Source: Levilactobacillus namurensis DSM 19117
GTDB lineage: Bacteria > Bacillota > Bacilli > Lactobacillales > Lactobacillaceae
Assembly: GCF_001434785.1 (NCBI RefSeq)
Contig: NZ_AZDT01000010.1
Location: 1 to 64,000, forward strand
Length of the DNA stretch: 64,000 nt
Reading direction: 5' to 3'
Positions 56,421 through 64,000 of the stretch are shown here, piece after piece (the first letter of the stretch is position 1; each line of letters opens with the position of its first letter). The notes beneath the pieces are model-generated. The model saw only the letters and a program-made list of their open reading frames with translations. It was not told the DNA's origin and did not search any database. The translations under genes and the position numbers were made by a program.

Positions 56421-56500
56421 ATTTTGACAAACTTAGCGCTTTTTTATACCAGCGCTATCTCTATTTTGACATCACATTTCAAAATAGTCCCATTTTGACA
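56421..56500. repeat. Three direct copies of ATTTTGACA upstream of the ECF/B12 operon
   Basis: Exact 9-mers at 56421, 56463 and 56492, spacing 42 and 29. The last is part of an inverted repeat CAAAAT-N8-ATTTTG (56480-56498). The surrounding stretch 56343-56798 is a long AT-rich non-coding spacer. It also contains GATAGCGCT on the minus strand (near 56451-56459) and a plus-strand TTGACA-17-ATAAAA (56732-56760) as an extra promoter candidate for the dehydrogenase. I see no gene and no cobalamin-riboswitch core. Confidence 0.5.
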
Positions 56501-56798
56501 AAAAACAAATAAGTACCGAAACCCGTTTAACGCTCCTGATTGTGTAAAACATCACTTTTGTATAAACGGTCAAATATAGCTGTATAATCGCACAAATCAC
56601 TATATACAGTTGTACTTTTTTGATCAGTCACACTATCTTGTGGTTCCTACCCAGAAAAGTATACTCGTCTCTGCGCTTAAATTCAGGAAAATACTCACTT
56701 TTCTTGACCCCACATTTAAGAAAAAGACGTCTTGACAACTTTTTTCCCCTAACCATAAAATTTGTTTTCGCAAAGTCCGTCAATATCCCCTCTCCCCC

Positions 56799-56840
56799 TC
56801 GAACCCACCAAAAATCAAGCGTATAATGAAAGTGGTTTCA
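56799..56840 (+). promoter_or_regulatory. hicD promoter with cre-like palindrome at the start site
   Basis: TATAAT at 56822-56827 with TCGAAC at 17 bp. It overlaps TGAAAGTGGTTTCA (56827-56840), a palindrome one base off a good cre site. Start codon follows 35 bp later. Confidence 0.5.
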
Positions 56841-56874
56841 TGTATAAAAATTTTGTTTATGAGGAGTGGCTTCA

Positions 56875-57786
56875 ATGACTAGAAAAATTGGCATTATTGG
56901 CATGGGCAACGTCGGAGCAGCTTGCGCACACTACATTGTCGCGGGAGGCTTCGTTGATGAACTGGTGCTCATCGACCAGAATCTGAAGAAGGTCCAAGCC
57001 GATGCCCTGGACTTCGAAGACGCCATGGCGAACCTGCCTTACCACACCAACATCTACGTCAACGATTATCACCAATTAGACGATGCGGACGTCGTAATCT
57101 CTTCTGTGGGGCATATCAAACTCCTAGGGGGCGATCATCCCAACCGTTTTGCCGAACTCAAACCTACCGGTGACGACGTCAAAGTTGTCGCTAACGAGCT
57201 CAAGCAAACCAAGTTCAACGGGACCTTAGTCGTCATCAGCAATCCCAATGACGTCATGACCTCCCTCTATCAAGAACTCACTGGACTGCCTAAGGAACGG
57301 GTCATCGGGACCGGGACCCTCTTGGACGGTGCCCGGATGAAACGCGCCGTCGGTAAGGCTTTCCACGTCGATCCCCGCTCCGTTGAAGGCTATAACTTGG
57401 GCGAACACGGAAACTCCCAATTCACCGCCTGGTCCACCGTCAAAGTCCTAGATCAACCCGTTGCGGACCTGGCCGCCAAGCAAGGCTTAGACCTCGAGCA
57501 GATCAACGAAGACGTCCGGATGGGTGGCTTCACCGTCTTTAACGGCAAGGGCTACACCAACTATGGGGTCTCGACCGCTGCCGTTCGCTTAGCGATGGCC
57601 GTAATCAACGACGCCCACGAGGAACTTCCCATTTCCAACTACCGCGCTGAGTATGGCACCTACCTCTCCTACCCGGCCATTATCGGTCGTCAAGGCGTTG
57701 AGCAACAGATCACTTTAAACCTACCACAAGACGAACTCGACAAGCTGCAGGCTTCCGCCGATTACATTAAGAAGAACCTTAACTAA
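56875..57786 (+). CDS. hicD: L-2-hydroxyisocaproate dehydrogenase (lactate/malate dehydrogenase family)
   Basis: 303 aa. NAD-binding [20 protein letters not shown] at the N-terminus with acidic LIDQN (Asp for NAD specificity). [16 protein letters not shown] and [15 protein letters not shown] near residue 125 match the Weissella confusa HicDH more closely than true lactate dehydrogenase; catalytic His in [16 protein letters not shown] near 178. Reduces branched 2-keto acids such as 2-ketoisocaproate. ATG at 56875 follows GAGGAG by eight bases. Monocistronic. Confidence 0.9.
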   Translation: MTRKIGIIGMGNVGAACAHYIVAGGFVDELVLIDQNLKKVQADALDFEDAMANLPYHTNIYVNDYHQLDDADVVISSVGHIKLLGGDHPNRFAELKPTGDDVKVVANELKQTKFNGTLVVISNPNDVMTSLYQELTGLPKERVIGTGTLLDGARMKRAVGKAFHVDPRSVEGYNLGEHGNSQFTAWSTVKVLDQPVADLAAKQGLDLEQINEDVRMGGFTVFNGKGYTNYGVSTAAVRLAMAVINDAHEELPISNYRAEYGTYLSYPAIIGRQGVEQQITLNLPQDELDKLQASADYIKKNLN

Positions 57787-57797
57787 AAATTGGGCAC

Positions 57798-57832
57798 AAA
57801 AAAACACCGACCACAAGGGTTGGTGTTTTTTG
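57798..57832. terminator. Bidirectional terminator between hicD and rplS
   Basis: AAAAAACACCGACC pairs with GGTTGGTGTTTTTT around CACAAG, giving T-runs in both directions. Confidence 0.88.
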
Positions 57833-57843
57833 TGTGTTGTTGA

Positions 57844-58200
57844 TTAGCCGCGACGACGTTCTGGAATCCGCGCAGCCTTACCGTTAAGGTCACGTAAGTA
57901 GTAAAGCTTGTTACGACGAACCTTACCTTGACGAACAACATCAATCTTAGCAACACGTGGTGAGTGTAATGGGAAGATCCGTTCCACACCGATCCCGTTA
58001 CTGATCTTACGAACAGTGTAGGTCGCTTGGACACCGGCACCCTTACGCTTGATAACGACACCTTCGAACAATTGGATCCGTTCGCGGGTACCTTCAACGA
58101 TCCGGGCGTGAACCCGAACAGTATCCCCAGCACGGAAGTCTGGTAAGTCATCACGTAATTGAGCTTGGTTAATCTTAGCAATTAATTGGTTTTGGCGCAT
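57844..58200 (-). CDS. rplS: 50S ribosomal protein L19
   Basis: 118 aa, normal length. [20 protein letters not shown] and [18 protein letters not shown]-like motifs (here [20 protein letters not shown]) and the basic end RIPERRRG are diagnostic. L19 sits at the 30S-50S interface. Last gene of the rpsP-khpA-rimM-trmD-rplS cluster, with its own promoter and leader hairpin. Confidence 0.98.
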   Translation of the reverse strand: MRQNQLIAKINQAQLRDDLPDFRAGDTVRVHARIVEGTRERIQLFEGVVIKRKGAGVQATYTVRKISNGIGVERIFPLHSPRVAKIDVVRQGKVRRNKLYYLRDLNGKAARIPERRRG

Positions 58201-58208
58201 AATTTATT

Positions 58209-58254
58209 CTTTCCTTTCGCCAACATTCATTCTCAGTTTCGACAGCGGAATGTT
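58209..58254 (-). ncRNA. L19 leader-like RNA hairpin
   Basis: Minus strand AACATTC (58254-58248) pairs with GAATGTT (58228-58222), with CGCTGTCGAAACTGAGAAT in the loop, and is followed by GGCGAAAGGA before the rplS start. It resembles the L19 leader known upstream of rplS in Firmicutes, thought to bind L19 for feedback. Confidence 0.5.
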
Positions 58255-58281
58255 GTTTATGTGGCTAAACAGCCAAAAATA

Positions 58282-58310
58282 AGTGTAGCATATCTGCTGA
58301 CCCCTGTAAA
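58282..58310 (-). promoter_or_regulatory. rplS promoter
   Basis: Minus strand TTTACA (58310-58305), 17-bp spacer, TACACT (58287-58282). Starts transcription just upstream of the leader hairpin. Confidence 0.65.
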
Positions 58311-58312
58311 GG

Positions 58313-59086
58313 TTATTTTCTTGACTCCAGATGTTGTCGTTCCTCTTCTTCAATCCGTACGTCCGCGAGCAACCGCTTCTGTAACGGCGTCAGCTGCTGG
58401 TGGTCAATCAGATCCGGTCGGCGCAAGTAAGTCCGCCGAAGAGACTCCTTGAGCCGCCATTCGTCGATCTTCTGATGATTCCCACTAATCAAGACGTCGG
58501 GTACCGGCATCCCCCGGAAGTCCGCTGGCCGCGTGTACTGTGGGTACTCCAGCAAGCCCGTCGAGAAGGAGTCTCCCGGCGCCGACTCCGCGTTGCCTAA
58601 GACCCCGGGCAACAACCGCACCGTCGCATCGATCATGACCATCGTCGGCAATTCGCCACCGGTCAGCACGAAGTCCCCCAAAGAGACCTCATCCGTTACC
58701 AGCTGGCGAATCCGTTCATCATAGCCCTCATAATGGCCGCACAGGAACGTCAAGTGTTCTTCGTGAGCAAACGTCTCCGCAACGTGCTGGTCAAAGGTCA
58801 CCCCTGCTGGGTCGGTCAAAATTACCCGCCCCTTAGGAAGGCCCTCAGCCGCCGCCTGCGCTTGCGTCGCCGCTAGCGCATCAAAGATGGGTTGGGGCTG
58901 TAATAACATCCCTGCGCCCCCGCCAAAGGGGTAATCGTCCACGTTGCCGTGCTTGTTCGTCGAATAATCTCGAAAGTTAGTCACGGGCATCGTTAAATGA
59001 CCGTTCTCAATGGCCTTACCTACGATTGAATCGTGCATGGGACCACTAAACATGTCGGGAAACAAACTTAAGACGTCAATTCGCAT
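58313..59086 (-). CDS. trmD: tRNA (guanine-37-N1)-methyltransferase
   Basis: 257 aa SPOUT-class enzyme. N-terminus [17 protein letters not shown], the trefoil-knot segments [11 protein letters not shown] near residue 115 and [20 protein letters not shown] near 135 bind SAM. Methylates G37 next to the anticodon and prevents frameshifts. ATG overlaps the rimM stop (TAATG). Confidence 0.97.
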   Translation of the reverse strand: MRIDVLSLFPDMFSGPMHDSIVGKAIENGHLTMPVTNFRDYSTNKHGNVDDYPFGGGAGMLLQPQPIFDALAATQAQAAAEGLPKGRVILTDPAGVTFDQHVAETFAHEEHLTFLCGHYEGYDERIRQLVTDEVSLGDFVLTGGELPTMVMIDATVRLLPGVLGNAESAPGDSFSTGLLEYPQYTRPADFRGMPVPDVLISGNHQKIDEWRLKESLRRTYLRRPDLIDHQQLTPLQKRLLADVRIEEEERQHLESRK

Positions 59087-59604
59087 TAGTCTAATCCCTC
59101 CATTAATTCTACAGTCACTTGATGCTGGTCCAAGTCGACCCGTTTAATCACCTGGTCGATCTTGGGCAATAGTAGGTCGGACTGCCCCGGTCGCGCGACG
59201 ACCCACACATCGTTGGCCCCCGGTGACAAGATTTCTTTAATGGTTCCTACCGGTTCCCCATCTTCCGTCACCACGGATAAGCCCACAATCTGGTGGTAGT
59301 AGTATTCCCCCGGCTTCAGGTCATCCGCCTGCAACTGATCATCATCAATCTTCAAGACCGCCGTCTTCAACCGCTCAACATCGTTAATGGATGGGCGCCC
59401 CGCAAAACTGAGCAGATAAAAGTTTTTGTGTTGACGCACCGTCTTAACGGTCAGTTGAATGGGCGTTGGCTGATTCGGCATAAAGGCAAACAGGGTCGCG
59501 CCCACCGCAAACCGGCTCTGGGGGAAATCAGTCGTAGCCACAACCCGGACTTCCCCTTTAATGCCGTGCGTGTTTACCAGAGTTCCTACAGTATAGTACG
59601 CCAT
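59086..59604 (-). CDS. rimM: Ribosome maturation factor RimM
   Basis: 172 aa. N-terminal barrel [22 protein letters not shown] and C-terminal PRC-barrel [21 protein letters not shown] are diagnostic. Helps assemble the 30S head around S19. AGGAG lies nine bases before ATG. Preceded by a hairpin-rich leader (59605-59740). Confidence 0.96.
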   Translation of the reverse strand: MAYYTVGTLVNTHGIKGEVRVVATTDFPQSRFAVGATLFAFMPNQPTPIQLTVKTVRQHKNFYLLSFAGRPSINDVERLKTAVLKIDDDQLQADDLKPGEYYYHQIVGLSVVTEDGEPVGTIKEILSPGANDVWVVARPGQSDLLLPKIDQVIKRVDLDQHQVTVELMEGLD

Positions 59605-59628
59605 TAATCCTTCTCCTATCTTGGTGAG

Positions 59629-59668
59629 CCGCTTTACGGATGCCGCGCTGTGACCGGCTGTAAAGCGG
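59629..59668 (-). other. Hairpin in the rimM leader
   Basis: CCGCTTTAC (59629-59637) pairs exactly with GTAAAGCGG (59660-59668), ending about 25 nt before the rimM start codon. Could be a protein- or RNA-binding control element. Confidence 0.5.
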
Positions 59669-59702
59669 TATTTTTAGCTTCGTTGTTTTAAAAAATATGC
59701 TA

Positions 59703-59740
59703 CAAAAAACTCGAGGAAACGTCGCCGCCTCACTCGAGTG
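59703..59740 (-). terminator. Terminator overlapping the khpA stop codon
   Basis: Minus strand ACTCGAG (59739-59733) pairs with CTCGAGT (59715-59709), then T6. The last two khpA sense codons and its TGA lie in or at the stem, so translation to the end of khpA could open it. Confidence 0.6.
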
Positions 59741-59990
59741 TCTTTGCTGGTTGGTCATCAATGATGAGCCGAACCCGTTTATTGCCCTGTACGCGCACGC
59801 TATAGACGATTGTCCGGATAGCCTGTGCCACACGGCCTTGCTTACCGATCACCCGACCAACGTCGTCCGGATGAACAGCTAACCGATACTCGTAGAACCG
59901 GTCGGTCTCTGTCATAGAAACAGCTAACGCGTCCGGATGCTCTACCAGTGGGCTTACAATTGCAAGAATTAATGCCTTAAAATCGGTCAT
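59730..59990 (-). CDS. khpA: KhpA, KH-domain RNA-binding protein
   Basis: 86 aa. The KH motif GRVIGKQGRVAQAIRTIV near residue 43 (GxxG loop as GKQG) and RVRLIIDD at the end match YlqC/KhpA, which pairs with KhpB (Jag) to bind RNAs linked to cell division and elongation. Nine bases after rpsP, as in most Firmicutes. Confidence 0.95.
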   Translation of the reverse strand: MTDFKALILAIVSPLVEHPDALAVSMTETDRFYEYRLAVHPDDVGRVIGKQGRVAQAIRTIVYSVRVQGNKRVRLIIDDQPAKTLE

Positions 59991-59999
59991 GGCTAATCA

Positions 60000-60275
60000 C
60001 TACTTTTTAGTGTACTTAGCTTCGTGGTATTGCTTCATGATCCCGGCGTTCGAAAGCAAGTTCTTAACCGTATCTGAAGGTTGAGCACCATTGTTCAACC
60101 AGTTCATGATCGATTCTTCGTTCAACTTAACTTGAGCTGGGTTCGTAACTGGGTTATAAGTCCCAACGTTTTCGATAAAACGGCCATCACGAGGGCTCCG
60201 AGAATCGGCAACCACGATCCGGTAGAATGGGCGCTTCTTAGAACCCATCCGCTTCAGACGAATCTTTACTGACAT
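60000..60275 (-). CDS. rpsP: 30S ribosomal protein S16
   Basis: 91 aa. [20 protein letters not shown] is the S16 signature, with [17 protein letters not shown] next. CAGGAGG eight bases before ATG. First gene of the cluster; ffh/ylxM are not directly upstream here. Confidence 0.98.
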   Translation of the reverse strand: MSVKIRLKRMGSKKRPFYRIVVADSRSPRDGRFIENVGTYNPVTNPAQVKLNEESIMNWLNNGAQPSDTVKNLLSNAGIMKQYHEAKYTKK

Positions 60276-60309
60276 GTAGACACCTCCTGTATTTCTTTCA
60301 ACGTGTAAT

Positions 60310-60338
60310 AATATACCAGTTTCTGGATATGATGTAAA
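60310..60338 (-). promoter_or_regulatory. rpsP operon promoter
   Basis: Minus strand TTTACA (60338-60333), 17-bp spacer, TATATT (60315-60310). The -35 is part of an inverted repeat TGTAAAG-N10-CTTTACA (60333-60356). Confidence 0.75.
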
Positions 60339-60362
60339 GAGTTTTTTCTTTACACCTTTAAA

Positions 60363-60659
60363 TTATTCAAACGGGCGGCGTAACCAGCTGATGACGTTCG
60401 GTGTCAGGTAGGTCTGATGCTGGCTGATCCAAGTCTGAACCGCCCCGTAATCCGTGAAATCCAAGACCAACGGACTCACCCCACTGGCTTGCAAGTCCCG
60501 CACAAAGCGAAGATCCGCAATGCTGATGGGTGCCTGATATAGTGGGTTCGCCGTTGTCCGGCCACCCCAATCATCGGCCAAGATCGCCTGTGCATTGAGG
60601 TAAGCCGGCTGCTGTAAGATCAAGGCCCGTAATTCCGTGGCCGTTAACATCTGCGTCAT
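60363..60659 (-). CDS. Small hypothetical protein coupled to MoxR-VWA genes
   Basis: 98 aa. TQMLTATELRALILQQPAYL begins an apparently all-alpha/beta soluble protein; PISIADLRFVRDLQASGVSPLVLDFTDY is the most conserved-looking part; ends ISWLRRPFE. No signal peptide or membrane helix. ATG at 60659 is two bases after the VWA gene stop, and GGAGGG of that gene's end serves as ribosome-binding site, so it is co-translated. I do not recognise the family. Confidence 0.7.
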   Translation of the reverse strand: MTQMLTATELRALILQQPAYLNAQAILADDWGGRTTANPLYQAPISIADLRFVRDLQASGVSPLVLDFTDYGAVQTWISQHQTYLTPNVISWLRRPFE

Positions 60660-60661
60660 CG

Positions 60662-61984
60662 TTATCCCTCCCGTTGCGCTTGCCATTCTGGATCATCCGC
60701 TAAGCTAATCACCACGCCCGGTGCCGGCTGCACCGACAGCTGTGTTGCCGGGCTGGTCAGTAACCAGACTAGATTGCCTGATTGGGTCCCAGTCACATGG
60801 TCTTCGCCATAGCCATCGGTCAGGATAATCGTCAGCTGTCCTGCCTGATGCGTCAGTTGCGGTAAAACATCGAACACCGCTTGAAAGCGGGTCCCACCGC
60901 CACCAACGCGTTGTACGTCATGGACCCGCCCCGTAAACTGGTACCGCTCAGCTAGATGGACCTGCGTATCGAACGGATAGACCGTGATCGACGCCGGGTA
61001 TAGGGCCAAGAGCCCCGCTAACTGTCCCAACAAGTCGCCAATCTCCTGGTTTCCCATCGATCCTGACTCGTCCACGAAGACCCGAATCTCCTGCCAAGTC
61101 TGTACGACCTGACCGGGTAAGTCCATCCGATAAGGTTGCCGCCGATTGAACCGCCCATAAGCGGGCTGGCGTCCATCCGGAACCTGTCCCAGATAACGCT
61201 GCAGCAATGCCCGCCAGTTTAACGATCGTTGGGCCGGCACAACGGCTAAGGCCGCCCGAATGGCACCGGGTAATGTTCCGCGTTGCTTCGCCGATAGTTC
61301 CGCAGCAGTAGTGGTAAACAACTGCTGGCGCCATTGCTGACGCTCTAAAGCTGAGCCAGCCGGCGCCTCAGTCCAGGTCTGGTGATCATCCCACGCAGTC
61401 GCTGCGTCCACGGGACGGCCATCTGTAGCGTTGTTTGGCCCCCGCTGCGGTAAGTCGTGGCCCGGCTGAGTTTGTCGTTGCCAGCGCTGTAAGACCTGCC
61501 AATACGCGTTAGAATCCTGCCGGCGCGCAACTGGTCGTCCCACCAACGCCTGCAATCGACGACTGGTAATCGCCTGCGTCGGTAAATCCGTTAAATAGTC
61601 GTTGACCGCCGCATCCGTTGCCCAGCGAACCAACGCCGCCTGATGGGGCGATTTTAGGGCCGCCGCGTACCGCTCCGGATGCTGCCACAGGAGATGGAGC
61701 ACCGTGTGCCGCAACATGGCTAACCACTGTGGCCCCGTCCAATCGGCTTGAGCCAACCGTCCAGGATCGACCACAAGTTGCCACTCGTGAGCCGTCGCCC
61801 GCAGTGCCAGCACAGCGGACCCCGAACAAAGCTTAAGGGTCAGTTGGCTGAGCACCCGCCCATAAAAGGGATCCGTCCGTAACAGATACATCACGGCATC
61901 GCGATACACCTGCTGCGTCGCCCTAGATTGCGTCTGAGTAGGCAGATCAGCCAGGCGTTGTAAGCTTGCTGTTAAACTACGCAT
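60662..61984 (-). CDS. VWA-domain protein with DUF2201-like N-terminal region
   Basis: 440 aa. C-terminal VWA-like domain: RVFVDESGSMGNQEIGDLL (MIDAS Asp-x-Ser-x-Ser) near residue 310 and IILTDGYGEDHV near 400. N-terminal half has AMLRHTVLHLLWQHPERYA near 110 and ATDAAVNDYLTDLP, resembling the inactive-metallopeptidase region of DUF2201 proteins; the HExxH is absent. ATG at 61984 follows GAGGTG by seven bases and sits 2 bp past the ATPase stop. Works with the MoxR ATPase as a chaperone-like pair; target unknown. Confidence 0.85.
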   Translation of the reverse strand: MRSLTASLQRLADLPTQTQSRATQQVYRDAVMYLLRTDPFYGRVLSQLTLKLCSGSAVLALRATAHEWQLVVDPGRLAQADWTGPQWLAMLRHTVLHLLWQHPERYAAALKSPHQAALVRWATDAAVNDYLTDLPTQAITSRRLQALVGRPVARRQDSNAYWQVLQRWQRQTQPGHDLPQRGPNNATDGRPVDAATAWDDHQTWTEAPAGSALERQQWRQQLFTTTAAELSAKQRGTLPGAIRAALAVVPAQRSLNWRALLQRYLGQVPDGRQPAYGRFNRRQPYRMDLPGQVVQTWQEIRVFVDESGSMGNQEIGDLLGQLAGLLALYPASITVYPFDTQVHLAERYQFTGRVHDVQRVGGGGTRFQAVFDVLPQLTHQAGQLTIILTDGYGEDHVTGTQSGNLVWLLTSPATQLSVQPAPGVVISLADDPEWQAQREG

Positions 61985-61988
61985 CCCA

Positions 61989-63167
61989 CTACACCTCGAT
62001 CTGACTGCCCCGCTGACCAATCGCTGTCAGTTCCGCATATAGCTTAGCGACCGCCGGAACAGTTGCCGTCTGGGCTTGTAGCCCTTCCAACAAATTTGGT
62101 GCCTGCGCAATCGCCCGAGCGATTGCAAACTGACCATCCGCTGGGCAGACCCGCAGCAGTTCATCAAAGCGTTGGGCCCACCGCCCAGTAGTCAGTGGCC
62201 AATCCTGCTGAGATTTCACAGCCTGGGCCAGCAGGCGCTGTTGCTGAGCTAGCGTGAGCTGAGTAAACCGGGTCACCGCATCGGGGGCCGTATAAGCCTC
62301 AGCGACCGTCAACGTTACCCGGTGTTCGAGGACGTACCCTGAAAATGCTGAGCCAACAGCATCCCCCAGATTCCCGCGGACAAGCTCTTGCACCAGTGCC
62401 GCTTGTCCTAACAGATCACGGCGGTCCAACTCCCGTAACAGACCAGAGACCCGCGTCCACGCCCGAGGCGTTGGTCGCAGGTCATCGTCTGGTGTTGCCT
62501 GGGTCACCGTTCCGGTCAGTTCTGCCGGGTGTTCGGTGAGATAAGTGGTCACTAAGGGACTGACCCGGGGCCCACCGGCCACCTGAGTCGTCGCCCAAGT
62601 CAACCAAGTTGCGGGATCCGCCTGGAGCACTAATCGGGTGGTTCGGTCCACGATTGCCGCATCCCCAGGGGTCACCCCGTAATGGCTAGCCGCAAAGCCT
62701 GCCATAGTTGCATCGGGGTTCTCCGCTAAGATCAGATGAACTTGCTGAGGAAGTTGCAACCCGTTGATCTGGCGTTGCAAGACCAGGTTCATCAGTTCAC
62801 TTTGAACGGCTTGGGTCCCCCGGTTGAATTCGTCTAAGAACCAGATGATTTCCTGATCTGGGTATGCTTCTGCTTGCCGAATCAGGGCGACCAAGGTATG
62901 CGAATAGCCAAACTGAACGTCGGCTAACCGGCCAAAATGTTTCGTCTGGACGAATGAGTCGCTGGTCAACGGGGGAACTGGAATCACCAGATCCCCCTTT
63001 TCAACCAAACTAACCACCGTCGTGAACAACTTGGCGCCTCGTTTTTGAGCCAGTTCCGCCACTAAGGCAGATTTCCCGATACCCGCCTCACCCACGATTG
63101 TGGGGACGCTATCGGTTGCCAAAACCACCTCAATCGCCTGTAAACATTCCGGATAAGTGAGTGCCAC
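61989..63167 (-). CDS. MoxR-type AAA+ ATPase
   Basis: 392 aa. Walker A VGEAGIGKSALVAEL near residue 22, Walker B IIWFLDEFNRGTQAVQSELM near 108 and sensor 1 VHLILAENPD near 145. The MoxR lineage typically partners with VWA proteins to insert metals or remodel complexes. GTG start at 63167 follows AAGGAGG by nine bases. It lies 31 bp after a cation ATPase, so a link to divalent ions (MIDAS metal) is possible. Confidence 0.88.
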   Translation of the reverse strand: MALTYPECLQAIEVVLATDSVPTIVGEAGIGKSALVAELAQKRGAKLFTTVVSLVEKGDLVIPVPPLTSDSFVQTKHFGRLADVQFGYSHTLVALIRQAEAYPDQEIIWFLDEFNRGTQAVQSELMNLVLQRQINGLQLPQQVHLILAENPDATMAGFAASHYGVTPGDAAIVDRTTRLVLQADPATWLTWATTQVAGGPRVSPLVTTYLTEHPAELTGTVTQATPDDDLRPTPRAWTRVSGLLRELDRRDLLGQAALVQELVRGNLGDAVGSAFSGYVLEHRVTLTVAEAYTAPDAVTRFTQLTLAQQQRLLAQAVKSQQDWPLTTGRWAQRFDELLRVCPADGQFAIARAIAQAPNLLEGLQAQTATVPAVAKLYAELTAIGQRGSQIEV

Positions 63168-63198
63168 GGCTAAGTTCCTCCTTTTAAAACGTTTAGGC

Positions 63199-64000
63199 TT
63201 ATTTTACCACGCGTCGTTGGAAGAACTTCACGATTTCTACAATGACCACCATCAAGATACCCGCTAAAACGACCACTGCCCACTGGTACAGGTCCAAGTG
63301 CGTGACGTGGAACATCCCGTTTAAGCCCGGAATCAAAATCGTCATGGCAAGTAACCCAAAGGCAATCGCAATCGCCCAGTTAAAGAAGGTGTTGCGCCAA
63401 AGCCCCACTTTGAAGATGGATCCGTGAATCGATTTCGAGTTAAAGGCGTGGAACAGTTGAATCAGACCCAACGTGGCAAAAGCCATGGTCAACGCATCGG
63501 CATGCGCCAAATCAGACGCCGCGTGCACCGGATACGTGATGGCAAACCAGTAAACGCCCAGAGTCAAGGCTCCTTCTAGGAACCCTTGATACAAGATGCC
63601 GTTGAGGACTCCACCAGAGAAGAAGTTCGACCGCCGACCACGTGGCGGCCGGTTCATCAGGTTCCGTTCCAGCGGTTCAATCCCCAGCGCAATGGCCGGT
63701 AAGGTATCCGTCACCAGGTTGATCCAGAGGATGTGCACGGGGGCCAGAATCTGCCAACCCAACATGGTCATCATGAAGAGCGTCAAGACTTCCCCTAAGT
63801 TAGCGGAAAGCAAGTATTGGATGGCCTTTTGAATGTTGGCAAACACCTTTCGGCCCTCTTCAACCGCCACCACGATCGTCGCAAAGTTATCGTCGGCCAG
63901 CACCATGTCACTGGCGCCCTTAGCTACTTCCGTTCCGGTGATCCCCATGCCAATTCCAATATCCGCAGCCTTTAACGCGGGCGCGTCGTTCACGCCATCC
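63199..64000 (-). CDS. P-type cation (Ca2+-type) ATPase, C-terminal part, cut by window edge
   Basis: The gene enters from the right edge; the first codons read DGVNDAPALKAADIG, the hinge motif of P-type ATPases. Then come GTEVAKGASDMVLADDNF, the M5-M6 ion-site region VLTLFMMTMLGWQILAPVHI with LWINLVTDTLPAIALG, and four more helices, as in SERCA/PMR1-like Ca2+ or Mn2+ pumps. About 266 C-terminal residues are visible; the rest lies outside. First gene of the ATPase-MoxR-VWA run. Confidence 0.93.
   Translation of the reverse strand, partial: DGVNDAPALKAADIGIGMGITGTEVAKGASDMVLADDNFATIVVAVEEGRKVFANIQKAIQYLLSANLGEVLTLFMMTMLGWQILAPVHILWINLVTDTLPAIALGIEPLERNLMNRPPRGRRSNFFSGGVLNGILYQGFLEGALTLGVYWFAITYPVHAASDLAHADALTMAFATLGLIQLFHAFNSKSIHGSIFKVGLWRNTFFNWAIAIAFGLLAMTILIPGLNGMFHVTHLDLYQWAVVVLAGILMVVIVEIVKFFQRRVVK

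Noticed and set aside
56435-56456. Two AGCGCT palindromes forming a small stem
   Set aside because: Six-base stem without T-run; likely chance within an AT-rich spacer.
56343-56866. Possible cobalamin riboswitch upstream of the ECF operon
   Set aside because: I looked for the conserved B12-box and core helices on the minus strand and could not find them; only short repeats and a cre-like site are visible.

Overview
The window reads as chromosome of a heterofermentative lactic acid bacterium of the Lactobacillaceae. A Levilactobacillus brevis-like species is my guess. The guess rests on the complete mevalonate pathway, the pduABCDEGHKJLMNOPQWU gene order known from lactobacilli, an L-2-hydroxyisocaproate dehydrogenase, a C69 dipeptidase, strong AGGAGG ribosome-binding sites and compact operons. 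Housekeeping genes have GC-rich third positions. The cas, zinc-ribbon/DUF805, propanediol and vitamin B12 regions are more AT-rich and look like accessory DNA.

Left end (1-7.2 kb): a type I-E CRISPR-Cas fragment with an intact cas3 and a casA that breaks after about 120 codons at an A8 run, then a heterodimeric ABC exporter. 7.2-26.4 kb is mostly housekeeping: dnaD, an aspartate aminotransferase, a TseB-like protein, dinG, the mevalonate operon (mvk-mvaD-pmk-fni), a zinc-ribbon/DUF805 membrane protein, an rsmF-type methyltransferase, a HAD phosphatase, two zinc alcohol dehydrogenases, glpK, a tautomerase and YitT. 26.6-31.7 kb holds a dipeptidase, a YjeM-like permease and a KUP potassium transporter.

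31.8-48.4 kb is one long minus-strand operon for a propanediol/glycerol-utilisation microcompartment. It has shell proteins PduA, B, J, K, N and U; B12-dependent diol dehydratase PduCDE with reactivase PduGH; PduL, M, O, P, Q and W; and a three-gene tail (old-yellow-enzyme oxidoreductase, tyrosine phosphatase, flavin reductase-GNAT fusion). The regulator PocR is divergent from it. PduF and a second minus-strand operon follow (50.9-56.3 kb): an ECF-type transporter (T, double ATPase, S), an exported alpha-barrel protein, an exported DUF4430 beta-domain protein and the GTPase PduV.

The most interesting system is this second operon. Together the two exported proteins look like the alpha and beta domains of animal transcobalamin/intrinsic factor split into two polypeptides, encoded beside an ECF transporter likely to import cobalamin. 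The same beta domain is also fused to the C-terminus of PocR. I infer capture of B12 outside the cell, import by ECF, sensing by PocR and use by PduCDE. No corrin biosynthesis genes are present in the window. Candidate cre sites lie before pduA, pduF and the ECF operon.

Right end (56.4-64 kb): hicD, then the ribosome-maturation cluster rpsP-khpA-rimM-trmD-rplS, then a P-type ATPase (cut by the window edge) followed by a MoxR ATPase, a VWA protein and a small coupled gene.
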